Notes: generated by a model from the letters alone, not told the origin. A stretch of 64,000 nt of DNA from Albimonas donghaensis (GCF_900106695.1 NZ_FNMZ01000003.1:124001-188000), one strand, 5' to 3'. Shown: positions 29,351 to 40,032, numbered from the stretch's first letter. Program-made: numbers and translations.

Positions 29351-30913
29351 ATGGCCGCCCTATTCGACGATCCCCCGCCCCAGCGCCCCGAAGGCCCCTC
29401 CGGCCCCGGCAACCTGCCGGAGCTCTCCGTCTCCGACCTGTCGGGGGCGGTGAAGAAGGCTATCGAGGACGGTTTCGGCCGGGTCCGCGTGCGCGGCGAG
29501 GTCGGCCGCGTCTCGCGCCCCCGCTCGGGCCATATCTATCTGGACCTGAAGGACGATCGCGCCGTGCTCGCGGCCATCGTGTGGAAGGGCCAGGCCGGCC
29601 GCCTCTCGGTCCAGCCGACGGAGGGCGACGAGGTCGTGGCCACCGGCCGCCTCACCACCTTCCCCGGCCAGTCCCGCTATCAGCTCATCGTCGAGGACAT
29701 GGCGCTGGCCGGCATGGGCGCCCTGCTCGCCAAGCTGGAGCGCCTCAAAAAGACCTTGGAGGCCGAGGGCCTGTTCGCGCCCGAGCGCAAGCGCCCCCTG
29801 CCCTACCTGCCCCGCGTGATCGGCGTCGTCACCTCGCCGTCGGGCGCCGTGATCCGCGACATCCTCCACCGGGTCGCCGACCGTTTCCCGGTGCATGTGG
29901 TGGTCTGGCCCGTCGCCGTGCAGGGCGAGAAATGCGCCGCCGAGGTCGCCGCCGCCATCCGCGGCTTCAACGCGCTTTCCCCCGACGGCCCCGTGCCGCG
30001 CCCCGACGTGCTGATCGTCGCCCGCGGCGGCGGCTCGGTGGAGGACCTTTGGGGCTTCAACGAGGAAATCGTGGTCCGCGCCGCCGCCGACAGCCGCATC
30101 CCGCTGATCTCCGCCGTGGGGCATGAGACCGACACGACCCTGATCGACCACGCCTCCGACCGCCGCGCGCCGACGCCCACCGCCGCCGCCGAGCTGGCCG
30201 TGCCGGTCCGCGCCGAGCTGCGCGCCGTGCTGGCCGGGTTCGAGGAACGCCGCCGCCGCGCCGTCGCCCGGATGCTCGACGACCGGACCCGGCGCCTGCG
30301 CGACCTCTCCCGCCTGTTGCCGCGGCCCGAGGGGCTTCTCTCCGACCGCGCCCAGCGGCTCGACGCGCTGGCCGAGCGTCTGCCCCGCGCGCTGTCCGGC
30401 TTCGCCACGGTCAAGCGGGCCGGGTTCGACCGCAAGGCCGGGCGCTTCTCCGCCGACCTGCTGACCCGCCTGATCGCGCGTCGCCGCGCCGACCTGGACC
30501 GGCTGCGCCTGCGCCCCGGCGGCCTGCGGGCCGAGACCCGGCGCGGCCGCGAGACCCTCGCCGGCCTCTCCGCCCGGCTCGACCGCGCCGGCGCCCAGGC
30601 GATGACGGCCGAGCGTCAGCGGCTCGACCGCGCCGGGCGGTTGCTGGAGAGCTTTTCCTATCAGAACGTGCTGGCCCGCGGTTTCGCGGTGGTCCGGCAT
30701 GACGGGGCCGTGGCCACGCAGGGCGGCGCCCTGTCCGCCGGCGCGATGGTGGAGATCGAGTTCGCCGACACCCGCCGCAACGCGGTGATCGACGGCGCCC
30801 CCGACGCGCCGCCCGCAACGCCCGAAACGGCGCCGGCGCCCGACCCCGCGCCCAAACCCCGCAAACCCAAGACCCCGCCGAAAAAGCCCGACCAGGGCGA
30901 TCTCTTCGGCTGA
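29351..30913 (+). CDS. xseA: Exodeoxyribonuclease VII large subunit
   Basis: 520-residue large subunit of the single-strand nuclease ExoVII, which cuts ssDNA into acid-soluble oligonucleotides. The N-terminal OB-fold (~20-115; LSVSDLSGAVKKAIEDGFGRVRVRGEVG) is followed by the catalytic domain with GVVTSPSGAVIRDILHRV, RGGGSVEDLWGFNEE and SAVGHETDTTLID, then coiled coil. The C-terminal ~45 residues are a Pro/Lys-rich tail ending in DQGDLFG. The xseB small-subunit gene is not adjacent. Confidence 0.95.
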   Translation: MAALFDDPPPQRPEGPSGPGNLPELSVSDLSGAVKKAIEDGFGRVRVRGEVGRVSRPRSGHIYLDLKDDRAVLAAIVWKGQAGRLSVQPTEGDEVVATGRLTTFPGQSRYQLIVEDMALAGMGALLAKLERLKKTLEAEGLFAPERKRPLPYLPRVIGVVTSPSGAVIRDILHRVADRFPVHVVVWPVAVQGEKCAAEVAAAIRGFNALSPDGPVPRPDVLIVARGGGSVEDLWGFNEEIVVRAAADSRIPLISAVGHETDTTLIDHASDRRAPTPTAAAELAVPVRAELRAVLAGFEERRRRAVARMLDDRTRRLRDLSRLLPRPEGLLSDRAQRLDALAERLPRALSGFATVKRAGFDRKAGRFSADLLTRLIARRRADLDRLRLRPGGLRAETRRGRETLAGLSARLDRAGAQAMTAERQRLDRAGRLLESFSYQNVLARGFAVVRHDGAVATQGGALSAGAMVEIEFADTRRNAVIDGAPDAPPATPETAPAPDPAPKPRKPKTPPKKPDQGDLFG

Positions 30914-30942
30914 CCGAGGCCTCGCAGGGCGGGCGCGACGCC

Positions 30943-30970
30943 GTAGGGCGGGTGCGAACCCGCCGCCCCC
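30943..30970 (+). repeat. Dispersed repeat, copy 2
   Basis: Begins GTAGGGCGGGTGCGAACCCG and continues CCGCCCCC. It contains a 7-bp stem GGCGGGT/ACCCGCC with a GCGA loop. It lies 30 bp after the xseA stop. Confidence 0.75.
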
Positions 30971-30995
30971 GCCCTCGCCCCGCCGGGCGCCCCGC

Positions 30996-33389
<2,394 letters not shown>

Positions 33390-33420
33390 CGGACCGCCCT
33401 CCGCCGCGCGGGTCAAGGCC

Positions 33421-33492
33421 GCCAGCGCTCCGCGCGTTTGGGCCGCCAGCGCTCCGCGCGTTTGGGCCGCCAGCGCTCCGCGCGTTTGGGCC
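33421..33492. repeat. 24-bp tandem repeat, three perfect copies
   Basis: Three exact head-to-tail copies of a 24-bp unit beginning GCCAGCGCTCCGCGCG. They lie between the MATE start and the MFS stop, both on the minus strand. The unit contains the AGCGCT palindrome. Confidence 0.95.
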
Positions 33493-33541
33493 GAAAGCCT
33501 TCGGCCGGGCGCTCGGATCGTTCGGGGCGGCCCTCATGCGC

Positions 33542-34822
33542 TCACCCCGCCGGCGTCGCGGGCGGCGGGGGCGCGACGGGAACCGCGCCCGTGGCGCTCG
33601 GAGCCGGCGCGCGGACGAACACCGTCTCGCGGCCCTCTTCGGGGTGGCGGGGGATCATCCGGGCCAGGCCCAGGCTGCTCGCCGCCAGGCCCACCGCCAG
33701 CACGAACACCGCCTGAGGGCTGACCAGCCACAGGTAACCGAGCGCCGCCGGCAGGAACACCGCCGCGATATGGTTGATGGTGAAGGCCACCGCCGCGGTC
33801 GGCGCGATGTCGCCGGGCGCCGCGATCTTCTGGAAGTAGGTCTTCAGCGCGAAGGCCATGGCGAACAGCAGATGGTCCACCACATAGAGCGCCGCCGCCG
33901 CCCAGGCCGGCCAGTCGAAATGGTAGACCCCGGCGTATAGCGCGAAGACCCCGACCAGCCCGGCATATTCCAGCGTCAGCGCCAGCTTCTCGCCGAAGCG
34001 GCCGATCATCCGCCCGACCAGCGGCGCGAACAGCATGTTGGCGAGGTAGTTGATGAGGAACAGCGCGGTGACCTCATGCACCTCGTAGCCGAATTTCTCG
34101 ACCATCATGAAGGCGGCGAAGACAATGAAGATCTGCCGCCGCGCCCCTGCGAAGAAGGTCAGCAGGTAATACAGCCAGTATCGACGCCGCAGCACGAATT
34201 TCTTGATCTGCGGATGCGGCGCCTCCCAGTTCGGATAGGCGAAGCGCGCGAACAGCGCCACCGCCAGCGTCGCGAAGCCGCCGACCATGTAGACCGTGTT
34301 GTAGCTGAGATCGAAGGCCTTCCACGCCCCCACGATCAGCCCGTACGCCAGCAGCGAGGCGCCCGAGGCCGCCGCCAGGATCCGCCCCAGCATCCGCGGG
34401 GCTTCCTGCTTGGACAGCCATTGCAGCTGGAGGCTCTGGTTCACGGTCTCGTAGTAATGGAAGCCGAGACTGCCCACGAAGGTGGTGATCAGCAGGCCGC
34501 CGAAGGTCGGGAACTGCGCGGTCAGCGCCGTCGCGATCCCCAGCATCCCCAGCGAGATCAGCGCCAGCGTCTGCTCGCGCACGAACAGGATCACCGCGAT
34601 GACCCCGATGGCGGCGAAGCCCGGGATCTCGCGCACCGTCTGCAGCCAACCGATGTCGGAGCCGTCGAAGCCCGCCGCCTCGACCACGAAATTGTTGAGC
34701 AGCGCGCTCCAGGTGGCGAAGGCCAGAGGCAGGCCGGCGGCCATCAGCAGCAGCAGCGCCTCGGGTCGCCTCCAGCGCGGATAGTTCGCGGCTTCGGCGA
34801 TGGGAACGGGCCGTCTTGTCAT
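33542..34822 (-). CDS. MFS transporter
   Basis: A 426-residue permease with about twelve hydrophobic segments. Identifiable parts are LLLMAAGLPLAFATWSALLNNFVVEAAGF (TM1), the long GIATALTAQFPTFGGLLITTFVGSLGFHYYET and RMIGRFGEKLALTLEYAG, a degenerate motif A. The substrate is unknown. The C-terminus is a short Pro/Ala tail. The start is ATG 34822. It is not obviously linked to the MATE gene: the 152-bp gap holds tandem repeats. Confidence 0.83.
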   Translation of the reverse strand: MTRRPVPIAEAANYPRWRRPEALLLLMAAGLPLAFATWSALLNNFVVEAAGFDGSDIGWLQTVREIPGFAAIGVIAVILFVREQTLALISLGMLGIATALTAQFPTFGGLLITTFVGSLGFHYYETVNQSLQLQWLSKQEAPRMLGRILAAASGASLLAYGLIVGAWKAFDLSYNTVYMVGGFATLAVALFARFAYPNWEAPHPQIKKFVLRRRYWLYYLLTFFAGARRQIFIVFAAFMMVEKFGYEVHEVTALFLINYLANMLFAPLVGRMIGRFGEKLALTLEYAGLVGVFALYAGVYHFDWPAWAAAALYVVDHLLFAMAFALKTYFQKIAAPGDIAPTAAVAFTINHIAAVFLPAALGYLWLVSPQAVFVLAVGLAASSLGLARMIPRHPEEGRETVFVRAPAPSATGAVPVAPPPPATPAG

Positions 34823-35152
34823 AAGGCATCCTTACGCTCGCCGCTCGTGCAAGGCGAGCGAAATCGGGCGGAATACATGTTCCGCGCTGCGGTTCAGGTA
34901 TGGCTCGTCCGCCTGGCGCGGAGGTCGGGCCGGATCGGGCTCGACGTGACCGGAGAGAGCTGGGGCGGGCGGCGCCAGACCCGGTGGGTATCCTCGGCGA
35001 ACCCGTCCGGCGTCAAGACCGCGCGAACGCCGCCGCCGCGCGCGCTCCGCTCCGCCGCCGCGCTGGAACGGCCCTCCCCGCAACGCGAACGGGCCGCCCC
35101 GGCAAGGGGCGGCCCGTCCAATGTCCCGGCTCGCGCGCTTGGCGCGTCGGGA
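34823..35152. other. Intergenic region MFS / VPLPA-CTERM gene
   Basis: 330 bp holding the presumed promoter of the MFS gene and the terminator hairpin of the upstream VPLPA gene (35089-35117). No gene was seen. Confidence 0.55.
35089..35117 (-). terminator. Terminator-like hairpin after the VPLPA-CTERM gene
   Basis: Perfect 12-bp inverted repeat ACGGGCCGCCCC / GGGGCGGCCCGT with a 5-nt loop, 36 bp past the stop. Confidence 0.7.
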
Positions 35153-35977
35153 TCAGTTCTTGGCGTTCTTCGCGCGACGGCGGGCGACGAAGCCCAGACC
35201 GCCCAGCGCCAGACCCAGCATCGGCAGGGCCGCGGGCAGCGGAACCGGCTCCGGGTTGGAGATCGCGGCGCCTTCCAGATCGACGGTGATCGCCAGGTAG
35301 GCGTAGGAACCGGAGGCCACCGAGAAGTCGTAGGTGAAGACGCCGGTCGAGTCGCCCGTGCCCGATCCGTTGAGCGAGAACGTGTCCAGATCGAACGAGT
35401 CCACATCCTCGGGCAGGGAGCCGGGCGTGTTCAGCGTCGCGCTCACGGTACCGCCGGCATAGGCCGTCTCGTTCCCGGGATCGGAGATGCTGGTCAGCAG
35501 GTCGAGCGTGACGTTCGCCGAGAAGATGGCGTCGATCCCGTTCGGATCCTTGTTGAACAGGTAGACATAGGTCGTCCAGGGGCCGCCGGCCGCCTGAACC
35601 TCGGCGCCGGCGCCGCCGGTCGCCTCGGCCGAACCCGACAGCGTCTTGGAGGCGTTCACCACCTTGCGCGGCGAGGTGTTGGCATAGACGTAGTTATAGA
35701 CGGACGACACCGCCACATAGGAATGCGTCGTGTTCCCGATGTCGGTGAGGACCGTCTCACCGGCGTCCGTCGGCCCGCCCAGCGCGTAGGTCGAGCTGGA
35801 CGTGCCGGTGAACGGCGCGACCGGGCTCCAGCCCCGCGTGTAGGTCGAAGAATAGGCGGACACCTGAATGTCCGCCGTGGCGGAATAGGTGGCCAGGGCG
35901 TTCGCCGCCTGGGGCGCCAGAACGGCGGCTCCCGCGGCGAGGGTCACGCCCCCGGCAAATGTCTTAAGACCCCGCAT
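35153..35977 (-). CDS. VPLPA-CTERM sorting domain-containing surface protein
   Basis: A 274-residue exported protein. The signal peptide is MRGLKTFAGGVTLAAGAAVL (cleavage near NALA). The middle is Ser/Thr/Tyr/Gly-rich and beta-like. The C-terminus carries the tripartite sorting signal: VPLPAALP motif, hydrophobic helix and RRR (VARRRAK). This class is processed by exosortase D-type enzymes and often goes to the surface or exopolysaccharide matrix; no exosortase is in the window. The ATG at 35977 has a CGGAG site 7 nt upstream. The binding partner or structural role is unknown. Confidence 0.85.
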   Translation of the reverse strand: MRGLKTFAGGVTLAAGAAVLAPQAANALATYSATADIQVSAYSSTYTRGWSPVAPFTGTSSSTYALGGPTDAGETVLTDIGNTTHSYVAVSSVYNYVYANTSPRKVVNASKTLSGSAEATGGAGAEVQAAGGPWTTYVYLFNKDPNGIDAIFSANVTLDLLTSISDPGNETAYAGGTVSATLNTPGSLPEDVDSFDLDTFSLNGSGTGDSTGVFTYDFSVASGSYAYLAITVDLEGAAISNPEPVPLPAALPMLGLALGGLGFVARRRAKNAKN

Positions 35978-36184
35978 CTCAAGCTCCGTTTCAGTTAAGC
36001 GACGAGTCGCTGGTTTCCCCGAAAGAGGGCACATCGACTCACGTCGCAGTCCCACACTCGCCATCTTGATAGCAGAAGGACCCTGGCATGGAAAGACTGA
36101 CCATTCAGGATTCGTTAGGTAAATGAAGCCGCTGCAAGGCGCATTTCCCTTCCCGCGCCCGAAAAACAAGGGTAAACGCGCCGC

Positions 36185-37549
36185 ATGACCCACGAAACCG
36201 CCGACGAACCGAACCGAACCGCCATTCCGCGCCCGCCCTCCGTGGGCATGGTGTCGCTCGGCTGCCCCAAAGCTCTTGTGGACAGCGAGCGTATCCTCAC
36301 CCGGTTGCGTGCGGAAGGGTATACAATCTCGCCCGATTACGCCGGCGCCGACGCGGTGATCGTCAACACCTGCGGCTTCCTCGACTCGGCCCGCGCCGAA
36401 TCGCTCGACGCCATCGGCGAGGCCCTGGCCGAGAACGGGCGCGTCATCGTCACCGGCTGCATGGGCGCCGACGAGTCCGCGATCCGCGAGGCCCATCCCC
36501 GGGTGCTCGCCGTCACCGGCCCCCACCAATACGAACAGGTCCTCGACGCCGTGCATGAGGCCAACCCCCGCCCGCACGAGCCGTTCCTCGACCTGCTCCC
36601 CCCCCAGGGCCTCCGCCTCACGCCGCGCCATTACGCCTGGCTGAAGATCTCGGAGGGCTGCAATCACAAATGCGCCTTCTGCATCATCCCGCAGCTGCGC
36701 GGCAAACTCGCCTCCCGCCCCGTGCGCGCCGTGCTGCGCGAGGCGGAGAAGCTGGCCGAGGCCGGGGTGCGCGAGCTGCTGGTGATCTCCCAGGACACCT
36801 CCGCCTACGGCCGCGACATCCGCCACGCGCCCGGCGACTGGCGCGGGACCGAGTATCGCGCCCATATCAAGGACCTGTCCGAGGGGCTGGCCTCGCTCGG
36901 CCTCTGGACCCGCCTGCACTACGTCTATCCCTACAAGCAGGTGGACGACCTGATCCCGCTGATGAGCACCGCCGCGAAGCCCGCCGGCCTGCTCCCCTAT
37001 CTCGACATCCCCTTCCAGCACTCGCATCCGGACATCCTGCGCCGCATGGCCCGCCCCGCCGCGTCCGAGAACACGCTGGAGCGGATCCGGACCTGGCGCT
37101 CGATCAACCCGGACATCGCCCTGCGCTCGACCTTCATCGTCGGCTTCCCCGGCGAGACCGAGGCCGAGTTCGAGCATCTGCTGGGCTGGCTGGAGGAGGC
37201 GCGTCTCGATCGCGTCGGCTGCTTCATCTATGAGGACGTCGCCGGCGCGCCCGCCAACGCGCTCGCGAACCACGTCGACCCCGAGATCGCCGCCGAGCGT
37301 CAGGCCCGTTTCATGGAGGTCTCGGCCCGCATCTCCGCCGAGAAGCTTGAGGCGAAGGTGGGGACGAAGGTCTGGGCGATCCTCGACGAGGTCGAGGAGG
37401 ACGAGGCCACCGGCCGCACGGTGGCGGACGCGCCGGAGATCGACGGCCGCATTTTCGTGGAGGGCGAGGGCCTTAAGGTCGGCGAGATCGTCGAGGTCGA
37501 AGTGACCGGGGCCGAGGAGCATGATCTTTGGGGGGAGGCACTCAGATGA
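36185..37549 (+). CDS. rimO: Ribosomal protein S12 methylthiotransferase RimO
   Basis: A 454-residue radical-SAM enzyme that adds a methylthio group to Asp89 of ribosomal protein S12. The N-terminal UPF0004 domain has Cys27, Cys63 and the Cys of [10 protein letters not shown] for the auxiliary 4Fe-4S cluster. The radical-SAM motif CNHKCAFC is at about residues 159-166. A C-terminal TRAM domain is present ([16 protein letters not shown]). The ATG at 36185 is near the family start. Base composition changes abruptly right after the stop. Confidence 0.95.
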   Translation: MTHETADEPNRTAIPRPPSVGMVSLGCPKALVDSERILTRLRAEGYTISPDYAGADAVIVNTCGFLDSARAESLDAIGEALAENGRVIVTGCMGADESAIREAHPRVLAVTGPHQYEQVLDAVHEANPRPHEPFLDLLPPQGLRLTPRHYAWLKISEGCNHKCAFCIIPQLRGKLASRPVRAVLREAEKLAEAGVRELLVISQDTSAYGRDIRHAPGDWRGTEYRAHIKDLSEGLASLGLWTRLHYVYPYKQVDDLIPLMSTAAKPAGLLPYLDIPFQHSHPDILRRMARPAASENTLERIRTWRSINPDIALRSTFIVGFPGETEAEFEHLLGWLEEARLDRVGCFIYEDVAGAPANALANHVDPEIAAERQARFMEVSARISAEKLEAKVGTKVWAILDEVEEDEATGRTVADAPEIDGRIFVEGEGLKVGEIVEVEVTGAEEHDLWGEALR

Positions 37550-37572
37550 TCACTTTTCGTTCCCGCGGCCCC

Positions 37573-37810
37573 TTGCATCATATCGAGACCGCCCCTACGT
37601 AAGTCGTGCCTCAGGCGCTAGGCTTGAGCGAGGTGTGTTAAGGACCGCAAGCGCCGTTCGCGCAAGCGGGATCCAGGTCGCTGGGCTCATCGCTTGGTCT
37701 CCTCTGCAGTCAGCAGTTCCAACATACCACACTAGGTTGAAAACGAACTCGGGCCGCAGGGCTTGGGGAGCTAGGTAAGATAGCCAGGACATTGGACGAA
37801 CGGAGTCATT
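37573..37810 (+). ncRNA. Candidate structured leader / template RNA of the reverse transcriptase
   Basis: The region between rimO and the RT gene has several visible stem-loops on the plus strand: CTCAGGC/GCTTGAG (37610-37628, one G-U), CCGC-aa-GCGC/GCGC-aa-GCGG (37645-37669), TCCAG/CTGGG with a GTCG loop (37672-37685), and CTGC/GCAG (37704-37716). A frame beginning at 37521 has no stop until 37776. Defence-associated RTs of the DRT2 and DRT9 kinds are encoded next to a non-coding RNA that serves as template. The RNA ends and its existence here are inferred. Confidence 0.45.
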
Positions 37811-37821
37811 ATGTCCTGGCT
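37782..37821 (+). promoter_or_regulatory. Inverted repeat that encloses the RT ribosome site and start codon
   Basis: AGCCAGGACAT (37782-37792) is perfectly complementary to ATGTCCTGGCT (37811-37821), which begins with the RT start codon. The 18-nt loop contains CGGAG (37801-37805), the likely ribosome binding site. A U-G pair extends the stem. In mRNA this would bury the ATG and constrain initiation. Confidence 0.8.
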
Positions 37822-39151
37822 GAACCTGCCTCAATCGGACGAAGAAATTCCCGATCATAAAACCCTAAAATTTCCCGAGGCGTATCAAACCAAAGAGCGA
37901 AACTACGACCACTTTGACCTGCGCCTATCGGATCAACAGCGCACCGCCTTCACGAAAACTCACGAATTCAAAGAGAAGCACCGTTTCCTTCCTTTACTTG
38001 GCTATACTAATTTCACTCGTCGAGTCCGAAAATTAGACGACGGCACAATCCAAGCTAAAATCAAGCCGAGAAATATTCGCTATGCCAGCCATTCTGATGC
38101 GGCGTATCTAGAAGCTTATAGCTTGGCACTCAATGAACCCTACGAGGCCTATCTGAAATCTAGGGCGCTCTCGAAAAACGTTCTAGCGTACAGGTCAACC
38201 GGACTAACAAATATAGATCATGCAAAATCACTCTTTGCTGAAATACGCCTTCGCCAGGACTGCACGGTAGTTGCACTTGATATTTCCGCATTTTTCGACA
38301 CACTGGATCACAAACTTCTTCGGCAAGAAATTCTCCGCATCAAAGGAGAGACTGAGCTCAGCGAAGTTGAATGGTCAATATTTAAAAATGTGACAAAATT
38401 TTCTTGGGTAGAGATCGCAGATTTAGATACTATATTAGGGAAATTGAGAGACCGGCCAGGCCGCATCTGTTCGCCAGATGCTTTTAAAGAACATATCAGG
38501 AATGATAAAACTTTAGTCCGGTCAAATGAAATGCCTTTCGGAATACCCCAAGGCCTACCTATTTCAGGTCTACTTGCGAATATATACATGCTGACGTTAG
38601 ATGAAACCATTTCAAAGATGGTCGAGAAGTGCGGCGGCAGCTATCGAAGATATTCCGACGACATCGCAATAGTGATTCCACCTAATATGAAGGCAAAACA
38701 CATCTCCCAGATCGTGCTGAAAGTCGCATCCGAATCGCATCTATCTATTAGTGACGAGAAGACTGAAATTTGCGAATTTCGCGACGGCATCGCTTCGAAA
38801 GACACGTCACACATTCAGTATTTGGGCTTCACATTTGATGGTGAGAAGACATTGCTGCGTGAATCTACAATCCTCAACTACAAAAAGAAAATGCAACGTG
38901 GCATTCGAGCAAAAATGCTCGCCGCGCGGCAACATGGAATACCTGCATCCAACACCCACAAGCGAGAACTCTTGAGTCGATACACGCACCTTGGAAAGCG
39001 GCGAAATTTTGTGAAGTATGCTCTTCGCTGCGCGGATGAGATGAACGCTCCGGAAATCAGGCAGCAAGTCAAGCGACACATGACTTGGTTCAAAAGTGCA
39101 TGGATTCGCGAGTCGTTCAGAGCAACCCGATATGTGATCGATAAAGATTGA
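37811..39151 (+). CDS. Reverse transcriptase, probable defence-associated (DRT/UG-type)
   Basis: A 446-residue RNA-directed DNA polymerase. Motif A is ALDISAFFDTLDH (Asp157), motif B GIPQGLPISGLLANIYM (244-260), and motif C YRRYSDD (278-284) with catalytic Asp283/284. YLGFTFDG (337-344) is the motif D/E area. The N-terminal IRYASHSDAAYLEAY and the FKNVTKFSWV after motif A recall single-gene 'unknown group' antiviral RTs such as DRT2; that parallel is from memory. There is no maturase, endonuclease or integrase domain. Codon use is AT-rich, unlike all neighbours, suggesting transfer. The start codon lies in a hairpin stem (37782-37821), with CGGAG six bases upstream. Confidence 0.9.
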   Translation: MSWLNLPQSDEEIPDHKTLKFPEAYQTKERNYDHFDLRLSDQQRTAFTKTHEFKEKHRFLPLLGYTNFTRRVRKLDDGTIQAKIKPRNIRYASHSDAAYLEAYSLALNEPYEAYLKSRALSKNVLAYRSTGLTNIDHAKSLFAEIRLRQDCTVVALDISAFFDTLDHKLLRQEILRIKGETELSEVEWSIFKNVTKFSWVEIADLDTILGKLRDRPGRICSPDAFKEHIRNDKTLVRSNEMPFGIPQGLPISGLLANIYMLTLDETISKMVEKCGGSYRRYSDDIAIVIPPNMKAKHISQIVLKVASESHLSISDEKTEICEFRDGIASKDTSHIQYLGFTFDGEKTLLRESTILNYKKKMQRGIRAKMLAARQHGIPASNTHKRELLSRYTHLGKRRNFVKYALRCADEMNAPEIRQQVKRHMTWFKSAWIRESFRATRYVIDKD

Positions 39152-39163
39152 TGCAGTTTTAGC

Positions 39164-39200
39164 GTAGGGCTGGCGCCAACCCGCCGCTCCCGCCCTCGCC
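39164..39200 (+). repeat. Dispersed repeat, copy 3, at the end of the RT island
   Basis: Begins GTAGGGCTGGCGCCAACCCG and continues CCGCTCCCGCCCTCGCC. It is a diverged copy of the 19096 and 30943 repeats. Its right half matches copy 2 closely (CCCGCCCTCGCC). It begins 12 bp after the RT stop, where GC-rich sequence resumes. Confidence 0.65.
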
Positions 39201-39204
39201 CCCC

Positions 39205-39597
39205 TCACCGCCGCGCCCGAAACCCCTCCAGAATCGCATAATCCCGCAGCACCGCATTCACCCGGCGCCCATAGTTCGGCCCCAGCCTGCGGAACCATTT
39301 CGCCACGTCCTCGTCCAGCCGCAGCGTCACCCGCGTCTGTTTCGGCCGCACCGGGACCTTCTGCGTCGTCTTCGACCAGGCCTCGCGCAGCACCGCCTCG
39401 ATCGCCTTCTGGCGCGCGTCGAACTCCTTCCACGCCTCCCAGCGCTTCATCGCGCGCTCGCCCTTTTCGAGCACCCACATCGCCTCGTCGTCGTCGCCCT
39501 TCTCCAGCAGCGAGGTCGCCTCGACCAGCGCCGCCGCCGGGTCGAAGTCCGACCCGTCGTAATCCGGGTCATAGGGGTCGATTTCATACCGGCTCAT
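39205..39597 (-). CDS. BrnA-like antitoxin family protein (orphan)
   Basis: A 130-residue protein. The C-terminal part VTLRLDEDVAKWFRRLGPNYGRRVNAVLRDYAI follows the BrnA antitoxin pattern (ribbon-helix-helix, LRLD..V..WF...G..Y..R.NAVLR.Y). The N-terminal ~85 residues are acidic and then helical, with no recognised domain. BrnA normally pairs with an upstream BrnT RNase toxin, but no BrnT is adjacent. It may be an orphan regulator. The ATG at 39597 opens MSRYEIDPYDPDYDGSDFD. The gene is GC-rich like the host, so it is probably not part of the RT island. Confidence 0.7.
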   Translation of the reverse strand: MSRYEIDPYDPDYDGSDFDPAAALVEATSLLEKGDDDEAMWVLEKGERAMKRWEAWKEFDARQKAIEAVLREAWSKTTQKVPVRPKQTRVTLRLDEDVAKWFRRLGPNYGRRVNAVLRDYAILEGFRARR

Positions 39598-39887
39598 CGG
39601 CCGCGCCTCCCGTTTCCGCTCTCCGGTCCCGCGGCCGATCCTCGTCGAAATCGCTTAAAATTCGCATAAAGCCCGAGTCTTTCGCCCGGCATACGCGCGG
39701 CGCACGTCCGGCGCACGCATGTCACCCCCCGCTTTCGCGCCCTCTCGACGCCGCCTCCCGACAGGCGCATGATCCGCGCGCGAAGCGAGACCGCGCGCGC
39801 CCGCCCTGCCGGCGGACGCATTCCGGCGCGCCCTCCGCCGCCCCGGCCTCCCGGCCTCGCGCGGCTCAGCCGGACGAAAGAGACACC

Positions 39888-40022
39888 ATGGCCAAGGGCC
39901 AGATGCGTTCCAACAAGGAAGCCAAGAAACCCAAGAAGGAGAAGGCGGCCGCCACCACGGCCGTCCATCCCCTCGCCGCCAAGATCATGGAAAATCAGGC
40001 GAAACCCAAGAAGGGCAAGTGA
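39888..40022 (+). CDS. Small Lys-rich hypothetical protein (44 residues)
   Basis: Translates as MAKGQMRSNKEAKKPKKEKA... and ends ENQAKPKKGK. It is strongly basic and hydrophilic. Small proteins of this MAKGQxRSNxExxKPKK type are, from memory, scattered in alphaproteobacteria without known function. Nucleic-acid binding is plausible from charge alone. Codon use is GC-rich in third positions. A strong bidirectional hairpin follows at 40033-40068. Confidence 0.72.
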   Translation: MAKGQMRSNKEAKKPKKEKAAATTAVHPLAAKIMENQAKPKKGK

Positions 40023-40032
40023 TCGCCCGGCC

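Noticed and set aside
37811-39151. Group II intron, retron or diversity-generating retroelement
   Set aside because: No maturase X domain or intron domain V, no msr-msd-like inverted repeat arrangement recognised, and no template/variable repeat pair. The gene is not flanked by an accessory-variable gene. The UG/DRT class fits better.
37550-39200. Prophage or insertion-sequence origin of the AT-rich island
   Set aside because: No integrase, transposase, terminal inverted repeats or target-site duplications could be seen.
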